This document shows positions 23,288-34,557 of a stretch of 64,000 bases of DNA, in pieces. The stretch covers positions 38,369,940 to 38,433,939 of the forward strand of contig CM046458.1 in NCBI GenBank assembly GCA_025506515.1, given 5' to 3'. Each line of letters opens with the position of its first letter. Positions within the stretch are counted from its first letter, which is position 1. A model generated the notes under the pieces. The model did not search any database. It was given only the letters and a program-made list of their open reading frames with translations, and was not told the origin of the DNA. The DNA is from Flaveria trinervia. Taxonomy: Eukaryota > Streptophyta > Magnoliopsida > Asterales > Asteraceae. The translations under genes were made by a program, and so were the position numbers.

Positions 23288-24670
23288 ATGGATCCAAGAG
23301 CTCCATTCTCTTTCACACAAATATTAAACGATGAAATCAACAAAGAGTACCCACTTCTGCAACCTGGGTTCTCCCATATCAACACCCTGGTTCTCCCAAT
23401 ATCAACACCCTGGGTTCTCCCAATATCAACACCCTGGGTTCTCCCAATTCCTACAACCCGGGAGATTACCATATCTTCAACAATCTAGGGGATTCCCACA
23501 TGTTCAATAACCTGGACATTCCTATATGTTTAACAACCTGCCTTCTCATAATTTCCACAAGCCGGGGGATTCCCGTATCTTCAACAATCTTAGTCTTCGT
23601 TGGAAGACTACTAGCAATATCAAGTATGGCTTAAACATAAAGAGCTTCAAAAAGTGTAGCAATCACAATCATAATCACACAATGAACAACTAATTGATGA
23701 AGCACCTTCGTCAACAAAAAAACACCAACAAAGAAGAAAGGGAAAGGAAAAGGAAAAGAAAAAGCTGAGAAGTATGTTCGTATCAAGTGGGCAGGTGATG
23801 ACAAAGTTTTGTTGGCTAAGGCTTATGTAGCCATTTTTGAAGACCCGATAATTGCCACAGTCAAAACCAACATGTATATTGGGGGAACATAAAACAACAT
23901 TACAATGCTAGGAACCCTCAAATTCCAAGAAATGCTCACAACCTTAGAAGTCATTATCATATGATCAAAGGAAAGGTTGCTCACTTTAATGCATCTTATG
24001 TTCGTATCAAATCACAATAAAAATGTGGTTGGTCAGAAGACCAATATATGACCCAAGTAAAATATGAATACACGAACACTACTAATGTTGCATTCAAATA
24101 TGAACATGTGTGGAGGATAGTTAAAGACCTTCCAAAGTACTCTAGGCCTACAAAAGTGTATAGTCATCAACGTTTCAAAAGAACAAAGACAAGCAGCACA
24201 TGGGAGTATGCCTTTTCTGCTTTGGATGCGAACTTTGACAATACTTCCCGATCAACTCAATATTGGGGGCTATCACTTGATGATGATAATAATGATGATG
24301 ATGTTCTTGCAATGCAACAGGAAGATCAAGAGGAAAAACCTCTAGAAGAAGAGTCTTGAGAGTAACCTCCAACACGTCCAATGGGGAGGGACAAGACAAA
24401 GAAGTTGGCTAAAATAAAGGGTAAAGGCATGACTTTTTCTTCTTCACTTTCTTACGAAGCAAAGATACTAAGTCTTGTTGAAGACTTGGCCAAGACGACA
24501 AAGGGAAAGAAGAAAGTTATCCGACATTTCGACAAAAAATTGATAAATCCTTTGAGTTGGAAGAGAAGAAGATCATTTTCATCGACACAAGTCATATGGA
24601 TCCTTCCAACGTCTCAAACATGAAGAAATGTGTAACGAGATAAGAGAGATATGAAATGCCTCGTGACAAG
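23288..24670 (+). pseudogene. Myb/SANT-like accessory protein of a PIF/Harbinger element
   Basis: The ATG at 23288 opens MDPRAPFSFTQIL, a start typical of the plant Harbinger partner proteins often annotated as glutathione S-transferase T3-like. A Pro/Gln-type repeat follows (23366-23460, a 24-bp unit). Then come a basic KGKGKEK-like run, VRIKWAGDDKVLLAKAYV (first SANT-like helix, about 23785-23835) and the region 24048-24359. The C-terminal part has RP-MGRDK-KK (about 24373-24400), the usual NAM-associated C-terminal signature. Several stops and frame changes. Known role of the family: DNA binding and nuclear import of the transposase. Confidence 0.6.
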
Positions 24671-24778
24671 TAACATTTTTAGTTTAGTTTGTTGTTTCAG
24701 TTTATGTTGTGGTTTTAGTTTAATGTTGTATTAGTTTAATTCTCTATTTTAATGTAATTTTAGTTAATTAATGAATTT

Positions 24779-26000
24779 TTTTCTAACGTATAGTTTTTTT
24801 GGTTTTTTCCTAACGGTTAGTTTTTTTTTGTTTTTTCCTAACGGCTAGTTTTTTTTTTGTTTTTTCCTAACGGCTAGTTTTTTTTTTGTTTTTTCCTAAC
24901 GGCTAGTTTTTTTGGTTTTTTCCTAACAGCTAGTTTTTTTTGTTTTTTCCTAACGCCTAGTTTTTTTGGTTTTTTCCTAACAGCTAGTTTTTTTTGTTTT
25001 TTCCTAACGCCTAGTTTTTTTTCTTTTTTCTAATGGCTAGTTTTATTGTCTTTTCCTAACGGCTAGTTTTATTGTCTTTTCCTAACGGCTAGTTTTATTG
25101 TCTTTTCCTAACGGCTAGTTTTATTGTCTTTTCCTAACGGCTAGTTTTATTGTCTTTTCCTAACGGCTAGTTTTATTGTCTTTTCCTAACGGCTAGTTTT
25201 ATTGTCTTTTCCTAACGGCTAGTTTTATTGTCTTTTCCTAACGGCTAGTTTTATTGTCTTTTCCTAACGGCTAGTTTTATTGTCTTTTCCTAACGGCTAG
25301 TTTTATTGTCTTTTCCTAACGGCTAGTTTTATTGTCTTTTCCTAACGGCTAGTTTTTTGTCTTTTCCTAACGGCTAGTTTTATGTCTTTTCCTAACGGCT
25401 AGTTTTATTGTCTTTTCCTAACGCTAGTTTTTATTGTCTTTTTCTAACGGCTAGTTTTATTGTCTTTTCCTAACGGCTAGTTTTATGGTCTTTTCTAACG
25501 GCTAGTTTTATTGTCTTTTCCTAACGGTAGTTTTATTGTCTTTTCCTAACGGCTAGTTTTATTGTCTTTTCCTAACGGCTAGTTTTATTGTCTTTTCCTA
25601 ACGGCTAGTTTTATTGTCTTTTTCTACGGCTAGTTTTATTGTCTTTTTCTAACGGCTAGTTTTATTGTCTTTTTCTAACGGCTAGTTTTATGTCTTTTCT
25701 AACGGCTAGTTTTATTGTCTTTTTCTAACGGCTAGTTTTATTGTCTTTTTCTAACGGCTAGTTTTATTGTCTTTTCCTAACGGTAGTTTTATTGTCTTTT
25801 TCTAACGGCTAGTTTTATTGTCTTTTTCTACGGCTAGTTTTATTGTCTTTTTCTAACGGCTAGTTTTTTTTTTGTTTTTTCCTAACGGCTAGTTTTATTG
25901 TCTTTTTCTAACGGCTAGTTTTTTTATTGTCTTTTCTAACGGCTAGTTTTATTGTCTTTTTCTAACGGCTAGTTTTATTGTCTTTTTTTTAACAACTAGT
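24779..26000 (+). repeat. Tandem array of about 26-bp units with CCTAACGGCTA core
   Basis: Roughly 45-47 head-to-tail units, mostly CCTAACGGCTAG plus TTTTATTGTCTTTT. About 35 units by eye match (T/C)C(T/C)AACGG(T/C)(T/C)A exactly, the published mitosis-specific activator (MSA) consensus bound by plant MYB3R factors. The left quarter has longer T-runs and more variants (AACAGC, AACGCC). The array ends 14 bp before a TATA box at 26014, so it lies where a promoter enhancer would be. Confidence 0.85.
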
Positions 26001-26013
26001 TTTTTGTTGTTTG

Positions 26014-26020
26014 TATAAAT
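26014..26020 (+). promoter_or_regulatory. TATA box of the Harbinger transposase gene
   Basis: TATAAAT sits just after the tandem array. It is followed by a CA-rich leader with several CACAATC words, a normal plant 5' leader composition, and then the first transposase codons about 145 bp downstream. Confidence 0.65.
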
Positions 26021-26160
26021 ACCACAATCTACACCACAATCATTACAACACTTAACTCATTCTGCACACGAATACTTTGAATTCAAAAATTTTGAAAATG
26101 ATATAATACCCATTAATATTCCTCAAATGCTCACACAAAAATTGCAAAATCTTATTTCCA

Positions 26161-27214
26161 ATGATATTAAAGAGCCGTCTAATTGATTGTTTGAGCTTTG
26201 ACCAAGAAGAAGAAGGTAGTTCTTCTCGACAATGTAAGAAGCGCAAAGAGATAGACAGAGGTCATAAGGATGGAGACGCACGATTGTGTAATGATTACTT
26301 TGCTCCAGAGCTGGTATACGATGAGATTTTCTTTAGACGGCAGTTTAGGATGCGCATTGGTCTTTTCAATCACATCGTCATAGATTTTTCTAAGCTACTG
26401 GAAATATTTTGCACAAAGATGATGACGTTGTAGGTAGAAAGGTTCTGTCACCAAGACAAAAATGCACAACTACCATTTGTTAATTGGCATGTGGCACAAT
26501 AGCTGACCAATGTGATGAGTACTTACACATTGATGAAAGTATTGCATGAAAAGGTTAATATACTCGTGGTGATCACAAGCATCCTACTATTATGCTAGAA
26601 GCGGTTGCATCGCACGACCTCTGGATTTGGCATGCATTCTTTGGAGTAGTTGGATTAAACAACGATATCAATATGCTTAATCAATCCCCAATTCTTAATC
26701 AATCTTAGAGAGGAATGCACTATAATGTAATTTTTTACAGTGAATGGGCATAACTATACCACAAGGTATTATCTTGTAGATTGTATTTATCTAGAATGGG
26801 CAACATTTGTAAAGAGTTTTACATATCTACAGGAGAATAATCTGAAAATGAAGTGGTACAATAGGCGTCAAAAGTTTACAAGAAAGGATGTAGAAAGAGC
26901 CTTTTATGTTCTTCAAGCTAGGTGGGCAATAATACGATCCCCAACAAGATCTTCGAACTTACCGATATTAGGTGATATAATACATGCATGTATTATAGTT
27001 CATAATATAATTGTAGAAGATGAATGAGGTTCAATAACTAATTGTTCGCGTGAAGAGTAAGAACCAAAGCTAGAAATTTACAATAACATGGTACCACCAT
27101 CATTTCAACACACACCTACAGAGATCTAGAAGCTTACGTAAACATGATGCACACTATGTATTGCGAAACGATCTAATAGAACATCTTTGGGGGAATAAGT
27201 GTATTAGAGAGTAG
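26161..27214 (+). pseudogene. PIF/Harbinger transposase (DDE nuclease), internally deleted
   Basis: Readable blocks in order: RKEIDRGHKDGDARLCNDYF and FRRQFRMRIGLFNHIV (26240-26390); then in another frame GRKVLSPRQKCTT and DQCDEYLHIDES (to 26545); YTRGDHKHPTIMLEAVASHD and IWHAFFGV (26560-26650); NNDINMLNQSP; then VNGHNYTTRYYLVD-IY-EWATFVKSF and RKDVERAFYVLQARWAIIR (26740-27027); and the C-terminus RNDLIEHLWGNK to the stop at 27212. The segment that normally lies between DES and YTRGDH, including the first catalytic Asp, is missing. Stops interrupt the rest. It cannot be active as read. Confidence 0.8.
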
Positions 27215-27480
27215 TTTATTATTGTTTTTATTTATTAATTTTGTATTGTCGTTTTTATTTTATTGTTTTACGTTGTTTTTGTTTATTTTAGCGAAATATA
27301 TTTAGAATAAATAATGTTGGAGGTAAAAAAATGTTTGCTGTGATAACTGGTGTTGAAGAATGAGATGTTGATTAAGAGTGGTTATGGAATGAATGAGCTA
27401 GTTGTTGTAAACGGCTTAATTTCTTTGGAAGAGCAGTAGTGGACGGACTACTAGCAATAATTAGCTTTCCTAGAACACCA

Positions 27481-28588
27481 ATGACGGAGAAAACGACCAC
27501 CGTCAGCACCTCCGACAAGCCACCACGAACACCACTAATCCCCAATCTCCCCGACGACGTGGCGATCCAATGCATGGCCAGAGTGCCCCGCCCCTACCAC
27601 CCCTCCCTCTCACTCGTCTGCAAGCTATGGCGCCACACCATCCGCTCCCCTCACTTCTTCAACACCCGATCCCTCCTCCACTCCACCCAACACTCCCTCT
27701 ACCTCAACATCCGCCATAACTCCAACTTCAACTGGTACCACCACCCAAACCCTAACCCTAACCCTAACCCCCTATCATCCCTCTTCCCCCACCCCCCCAT
27801 CCCCATTCAACCCATCGGACCCGCTTACGCCCTTCTCGGATCCAAAATATTCGTAATCGGGGGCTCAATCAACGACATCCCCACGCCATCTGTGTGGATT
27901 CTTGATTGTAGGGTTAACAAGTGGGAAATTGGGCCTAAGATGAGGTTGGGCGAGAGTTTGCAGCTGCAGCGGTTGTTGGTGGCAAAGTTTATGTTTTGGG
28001 TGGGTGTTTTGTGGATAATAGGTCTCGGTCGGTGAACTGGGCTGAGGTGTTTGATCCTGCGCTGGGGGTGTGGTGCCCGGTGGACAGTGGGTTGGTGGAT
28101 GTTAAGGATAAGTGGATGCATGCTTGTGCTGTTATAGATGGTAAGATTTACGCCATGGCGGATAGGGGTGGGGTGGTTTATGATGTGAGTGGGATGGAGT
28201 GGGGGAGGGTGCCAAGAGGCTTGATTTGGGGTGGAGGGGGCGCGCGGTGGTCATTGATCGGGTGCTGTATTGTTATGATTATTTGGGGAAGATTAGAGGG
28301 TATGATGTCGTGAAGGATGTGTGGAAGGAGCTGAGAGGGGTGGAGAAGGGGTTGCCGAAGTTTTTGTGTGGTGCGACGATGGTGGATTTGGATGGGAGGT
28401 TGTGTGTGGTGTGGGAGTGTAAGGAGGGTGGCGGTGGTGCTGGGAAAACTATGTATGTTATGTGTGCGGAGATTGATGTTCGTAAGGATGAAGATGGAGG
28501 ATTAAGTGGCTCTGTCTTGTGGGTTGATTCAATTCTATCGGTTCCTGTTGGGTCTGCGATTCTACATTGTATGGCTGTTGCTTTGTGA
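27481..28588 (+). CDS. F-box/kelch-repeat protein (SKIP6-like), two frameshifts
   Basis: An intronless gene of about 370 codons once two single-base losses are allowed for (near 27948 and 28224). F-box at the N-terminus: PNLPDDVAIQCMARVPR then HPSLSLVCKLWRHTIRSP. Kelch-type blades follow: ALLGSKIFVIGG with WILDCRVNKWEIGPKM, VVGGKVYVLGGCFVDN with WAEVFDPALGVWCPV, and HACAVIDGKIYAMADRG. The C-terminus ends near HCMAVAL. The family recruits substrates to SCF ubiquitin ligases through SKP1. The start at 27481 (MTEK) is preferred; an in-frame ATG at 27439 is possible. The otherwise clean reading suggests a young pseudogene or assembly errors rather than old decay. Confidence 0.75.
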
Positions 28589-30230
28589 CTCGCATTATGT
28601 TACCAGGGTATGCTTTCTATCTTTGTAATTGATATAGTATGCTCGATGCAGAATTCTTTGCCTTTGCCTTTAGGTTAACATTTTTTTGTTATTCATGACT
28701 TTATAATTTATCATTTTGATGCATAAAATATCATGTATTGATTTGTCAATTGTCTGGAATTGGATGTTTGACCAACAAGGCAACAACTATGATAGTATAA
28801 CATCCTAGTTGGCACTTTGTCATAACTCATAAGTTGGAAATTATATCTATTGTTCATGCACAAAGTGATGTACAGATGAGGATATTATGAACAAGACGCG
28901 TTAATAAACTTGAGGCATAACTGTGGATTGATGTGGGAGATGTTAAAACTATGAACAGAAAGAAGAAAATCAAGATTGCACATTCTTTTTTTGATGGAAT
29001 TTATCGCATTTTCAAATCAATCTTCTCTGTAGGACAAGCTTTTTTCTCCTTATGACATCTACTCAAACCTCCCAATAGATACTCTCTTTCCTTCTTTTAA
29101 GACTTTTATGTTTAATTAGAAGAGATATTAAGGGTTATAAATGTAACATACAATCAACCTCATAATGTCATTTAGAATAAACACATGCATTGCTGCTCCA
29201 CAGATGGAGCACGTTGCTTTAACAATGTGATGTTGAATTGATAGGTGAAGAAAAATAATTGGAAAGTTAAGTGTCACAGGAGGATTATCAGAAAACACTC
29301 TGATTGAGGCTGATTGGAAAAAATGAAAAAGTAAAAAAAAAACCTCTTTGATAGTCCTGCTCGGCGTGCTCGCTATGGGTGATCACAAACCTTTTAAACC
29401 AATTGAACCACCCAAACCGGAGCAAGTCAGCCTTTTGGCTGGTTTGAGATTTATATGATTTGGTTTTGACGGTTTGGTGGTTTTACGGTCAACCTGATAG
29501 TTTGGAATATGGAACCGTGTAAACTGAATTAGCTATTTAACCTTCACTATCTATTATTATTGTTATTTTTTTCTTCATTTTTTAGGATATGTAGTCATGC
29601 ATATATATGCTATTTATTAACCATCTTTATTAGTTTCAAATTCTAATTCAAGAAACAGTTTTTAAAAAATACAAAAGTTGATTCAAAATGTTATAAACCA
29701 TATCGTTAAACTGCTAAATTGGTCCGGCTGATCCACCCATCCTTCCTGTTTGGTTTGTCATTTCAGGAAACCTTTGGTAACACTGTGGTACAGAATTTAA
29801 TTCTTTTTCATTTCAGGAGATACAACTACTATTTTACATTATTTCGTTTCAGAATTTGATCAATTCTAGTTGAACTACCGTGAACACCCCATTAGTCCCT
29901 TAGAACTTGGAGGATTTAAAAATAGACTGATGTTTTTAGTCTTTCGCATGAAAACTGGGCTGTAATGCTTACGACTGTGGCCTTAAAACTCAGGGCCTAG
30001 CAGCTTCTAAAACCATCTTCTTTTTGCAGGATGTTGAACAGTTCTCCTTCCAGATTAAGTGATTTGGATATAATCATCATTCTCAAGCCTATAGATCTAT
30101 GGGATTAAGAATGGATTCAGTTATCCTTCATTGTTGAACATGTTTGTATCATTTTGGCTATGACTGGAAATAAAAAGCTTTTTGTTGGCATGCTGCAAAA
30201 GCTCTTGTGCTGTATTTGGTTTGTATATAT
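28589..30230 (+). other. Probable 3' untranslated region with an intron, after the F-box gene
   Basis: A plausible donor (CCAG/GGTATGC near 28607) and acceptor (TTTTTTGCAG/GATG near 30030) frame a T-rich stretch, and the sequence ends in AATAAAAAGC (about 30168). This would be a 3' UTR intron of about 1.4 kb. No domain is coded here. Transcript data would decide. Confidence 0.3.
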
Positions 30231-31595
30231 TGTCAACTACTTTAAAGGTTAATGAACACTCATTTCTCTTTTGACACTTGCTGCCTTTATAATGTCCTTA
30301 CAGGATTTAAGTTGGCAAATTCTCTGTCCTAGAGGTTTGAAGTTATGTTCATCGCCATATGTTCTTGACATTTTGTTACAATGTGGTCCCCCGGGTTTGA
30401 AGACCAATTTGGTGATTAGAAAGTTGTTAATGTTGGTATTAGAAGTTCAAGTATCAAACAATGTAATTAACCCTATATGTTAATTAACAAATGTAATATG
30501 TGTCATCTCATGAACTTCGGTTATTACATGTTTTGATGACGGAGACTGTTCTTTATCTCTCAGTTTAGTTCTTATCTTCCACTTGCTTTCTCTCCTCTTC
30601 TCTCTCTAACATCAGACCATCTTTGGTTACCACCGATAGGATTTGATCATCCTCTATGATTTTCCTTTGCAACAGCATCATTGGTGTCAGATTAAAATTG
30701 GATCCATCTGCTGCTTACAACAACCTTCAAAAGATCGAAGACCTGACATGTATTCATAGAGATTGTGAGTTCTTCATCTCCGTCTTCCTCCTCTTTGTCG
30801 GAGGATTTGATTCAAATCCCTCTTGTCTATATATTTATCTAATATAAACAACATAAGAAAGGAAGAAAAATATAAAGATTAGGGAGTGACAAACAAAAGA
30901 AGAAAGAGTGTAGCTTAAGAAGAATAAATAGAAAAGAGCACATTACACTTTAAGAAGAAATCCAAAGAAAAGAACCTTTTTAACTAGGACTATAAAACTC
31001 GTTTAAACACCTGAGTCGTGTATGCAGTGTATGGTCCAGTTTTGGTTCATATTATTCATTTTTGGTTCCTGGCTTTGGCTCAGTCTAGGCCGAGTTCAGC
31101 ATGTCAAACGCGACTTCTCAATCCTACCCAATGGCTCTGTGCAAACATGAGTAACATCATAAAAGATGGTCTAAACTTTTGATGCATGCATGAGTAGGAA
31201 AATAAAACTAAATCGAAGCTTTAGATTCATGCATGAACAGGGACAAAAGTTGAACCAAACATGAGCAAAACCAAACCTTTTGAAGCAAAGTGTGAAACAA
31301 ACAAGAAAACAAACAAACCCAATATATCTTGTGCATAGTTCGACTATGTATAGGGTCTGGGAGAGGTAGGATATCGGTAAGTCTTTCCTCTATGCTGAAA
31401 GGTAGAGAGTTTGCTTCCAATAGAGCTCTTGGTGAGCATGAAACAATAACAAATCAGATCCAAAAAATTATGGTGTTGGCTTAAAAAGACACAAATACCT
31501 CTTTGTTAACATTTAGATCTAACTAAAGTAAGGGTATTGTACTAAAAGACATTTTTTTTAGAAGTTGGGGTCTTGTACTAAAAAGATAAAAAAAG
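30231..31595. other. Unassigned intergenic sequence before the assembly gap
   Basis: No gene or repeat is recognised. Short frames at 30271-30483, 30656-30847 and 31208-31420 have no known domain. Confidence 0.4.
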
Positions 31596-31695
31596 NNNNN
31601 NNNNNNNNNNNNNNNNNNNNNNNNNNNNNNNNNNNNNNNNNNNNNNNNNNNNNNNNNNNNNNNNNNNNNNNNNNNNNNNNNNNNNNNNNNNNNNN
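31596..31695. other. Assembly gap of exactly 100 N
   Basis: One hundred N, a conventional scaffold join of unknown true size. Left is unassigned DNA; right begins inside a family G solo LTR. Continuity across it is not proven. Confidence 0.98.
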
Positions 31696-32588
31696 ACGAA
31701 TGGAACTAATGCGGATGAGCACTTGTGCAAATGGACCTAGTGTGGATAGAACTAGGCGTATGGGCCTCAGTCACACGACTGGCATGTGTATGGGCTCTAG
31801 TCATACGTGTCACATGCGATTGAACCTCAATCGCACGACTGGCATGCGTGTGGACTTCAGTCGCATGACTGGCATGCCATTCCGTCGCATAACCCTAGCT
31901 ATGCAGAATGCAGATTCCTCCCGAACCCAATCTGCCATTTTCGACCTCCAAGCTCTTCCAAACCTCTTCTAAGCCCAAATCAACCATCCTAAACCCTAGG
32001 AATGCATACCACAACACTATTCAAGCACACACAAGCTCAAAAGCAAGACCCAAAGGAATCATACACATACACACACATACACAAACGGGTCAAACACACA
32101 CACTTCAATGAAAATGTTTTTCAGATGTGTTCTAGCCCCAAAATCATTCAAAAATGTGTAAAAGAGGGGTCCTAGAATTCACATTTGCAGCTCTTGAGTA
32201 TGGCTTCTTCCAAACCATTTGAAATTGAGTTCAACCGCTTAGAACCCCACTAAAAACATACCCGAACACATACAAACACACATACGCATACACCCGAGGA
32301 CATAACCGGTTAAGAACACCATAAAAGCATGAATTCCTACATTGAATTCGAATTTTCTTCTTGTTTCTCTACAGACCCGAGAGCTTTCTGCTGCTTTTGC
32401 TACTTTCCCTCTCTAAAAACCAAAGATTATGAGTGAAGAGAGGGTGATGGGCGGCCATCACCTTTATTTACCAACTTTTCAAAGATTTTGTCCTTTTTGT
32501 CACTTTTAACCCCTAGACTTGGGTTTTATTTCTTTTCCTTCACTCTATTCTTCTTTCTTTGTTTTTTTAAAAATAACCGGGCGTTACA
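31696..32588 (-). repeat. Partial solo LTR, family G (copy G3), cut by the assembly gap
   Basis: Closely matches the right-hand part of G2 (about 62090-63020), including the TGCGACTG motif cluster (31700-31880), the CCTAAACCCTAGGAATGCAT block and the GGGCGTTACA end. The right flank ACCTG is the same insertion site as G2, in a different copy of family F. Confidence 0.8.
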
Positions 32589-34557
32589 ACCTGTATATGT
32601 AAGTAATAATCGTTAGAATCAACAAGAACATGTGGAAAATGCTCAAATGAAATTTTGGCAGAGTTTGGGTGTAGTCGTATGAATAGAGAGCGATTTAGGG
32701 TTGGTGACAAAATGTGATCGACTCTGTTCTATTTATACTAGGTTTACTTTCAGTCGTGCGACTGGACCTATTTGCACGCTTCATTCGTGCGACTAGGGCT
32801 CAGTCGTGCAACTGGCTCAGTCGGTCAACTAGGTTTCAGTCATGCGACTGACTCATTTGGTCACCTCCATTTATGCGATTGGTTCATTCTGGTGATCCAA
32901 TCATATGGATTGACCCATGCTTATGGTCCAATCGTACATCTGGTACATACGTGTGGTTCAGTCATGCGATTAGGCTCATACGTATGATCCAATTGTGCGA
33001 CTAGTTGATACTTATGGTCCAGTCGTGCGAATGGCTCATACTTATGAGTTTGACCTTATGACCTTTCAAACACTTAGCCTTTTAACTATAGATAATTGTT
33101 ACGAGTGATGATCATCTCAGACATGATCCTTTTAAGTTAAAGCCTGATTGGTCACCTCAGACGTGACCCCTTTTAAGTAAGTGATTCATAGATTGAATCC
33201 AAATGCATAGTCCGACTTTTACCTGCGAAATGACTAAAAATTAATAAATAAAACAACTAGAAATTAAAAACAAAATTAAGACATATTTTTGTATTTTTGA
33301 TTTGAGATGGATTTAAACCTATTAGAGTACTTCTATTCGATTTTCCTTCCTGGACAGCACAGCTTCAATTTGGTTTTAATCATTTCTGGTACAATTTATA
33401 TGGAATCATAGAGGTATATGAGAATCACTTAGGACATTTTAATAAACTATTTTGATGCTAGATTCTTGTTTTGACCGAGAGTCAATAGCAATTTTAGGAA
33501 ATCATACTAGAGCTATAAGGTGCATACAATGATTTTGACTTTCAAGAACTGCAGCTCCCGATGATTGTCAGTATGCTTGTCCTCTTAAATGCATACACAG
33601 ATTTTTGACACACATCGGTGATGACTTATGGTTTAATTATTTCAACAAGCATTTGTGAATCCCACACTTAGATGGTAATGAACGTTCCATAGAAGATTTT
33701 TGAGCGGTCTACAGGTATATTTCAAGAAGAGACTATTCTAAGTGCTTTCAAAGAGATGCCAAGCCTCAGGTCAGTGTCATCGCACAACAGAGTGGTGCAA
33801 ATTACAATGAATTCTAGAATATTTAGGTTATGCTTATCCTCAGGTCATTGCCACCACACAATAGAGAGGCACACAACCTATCTTCTTGTTAGAGCATTTA
33901 TTTTCTTTTTGCACATAATGCACTAACAACATAAGTTATTTGCTTGATTGATTTTTGCACTTTTCCATGTGCTTTGCTCATTTTATGGTCGTCCGCACAT
34001 ATTTGTGGCGTTTATTTTGCTCTTCCCTCGTTACTTGAACTGTGTTGATTGTGTTAACCAGGGATAAGATGGGAACCCACAGCAAGTTGAACAACTTAGT
34101 TTGCAATTGAAATCACCAATGAGGTATACTCATCTATTGTGTTGAATCTACCAACACTTCATATAATAAACTAGCAGCCTCTAGATCTACTTTCTCGATG
34201 TTACCTTTGTAGCATACTAGTTTTACTATCTTATTTCCTTTTATTTTGCTTAGACTTTTTAGAATTATATTTAGAATTTGGCATCTTAATCGGTTAAACT
34301 CTTTTGCAGTCCCAAACAATCTGTTCCCTATGTACTATCATTTTCCATAGATGTTGAATCAGTATCACAGATTTGATTACTTTCGTTTTAGCTAAGCTGT
34401 CCTTCTCCCTCGTTTTTTCAGTAATAAAGCAGTTAATTTAATACTAATCTAACCTATTCTCCCTCTAAAATTCTAAAACTGAAAATATTTTTTGTGTTTT
34501 TGAAATTTCAATGAACAGGAAAAGAAAAAAAAATAAAAGTAATTAGAAAATGTTGGA
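32589..34557 (-). promoter_or_regulatory. Family F spacer (copy F3) between RNase H and extra ORF
   Basis: Non-coding. Palindromic CAGTCGTGCGACTG-type motifs cluster at 32750-33040, upstream on the minus strand of a TATA box (TATAAATAG at 32729-32737). Further upstream come two CACCTCAGACGTGACC-type blocks (about 33110-33170) and about 1.3 kb without recognised content. The same order occurs in copies F1 and F2. Confidence 0.6.

Larger units (their letters stand above)
22680..27214 (+). mobile_element. Decayed PIF/Harbinger transposon with Myb-like ORF and transposase
   Basis: Two ORF remnants on the plus strand match the two-gene layout of PIF/Harbinger elements: a Myb/SANT-like DNA-binding protein (23288-24670) and a DDE nuclease (26161-27214). 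Each is preceded by an AACGG-containing tandem array. Ends are approximate: no terminal inverted repeats or 3-bp target duplication were found. A GC-rich patch at 22680-22870 contains GACGTGGACCGTG and AACGTGGACCGTG repeats and may belong to the left end. Confidence 0.65.

Noticed and set aside
24779..26000. CRISPR-like regular array
   Set aside because: Head-to-tail units with no unique spacers, in a plant genome beside transposase sequence; it is a minisatellite.
22680..27480. Terminal inverted repeats of the Harbinger element
   Set aside because: Looked for matching ends around 22680-22780 and 27215-27470 and found no convincing pair, so the ends are approximate.
27745..27772. Telomere-like CCCTAA repeats
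   Set aside because: Only about four units, of the six-base form rather than the usual plant CCCTAAA, and they encode an Asn-Pro run inside the F-box gene frame.
29380..29760. Possible MITE or hAT-like fragment around the CAAACCGG and GGTTTGG words
   Set aside because: The inverted words are short and imperfect, and no target duplication is visible.
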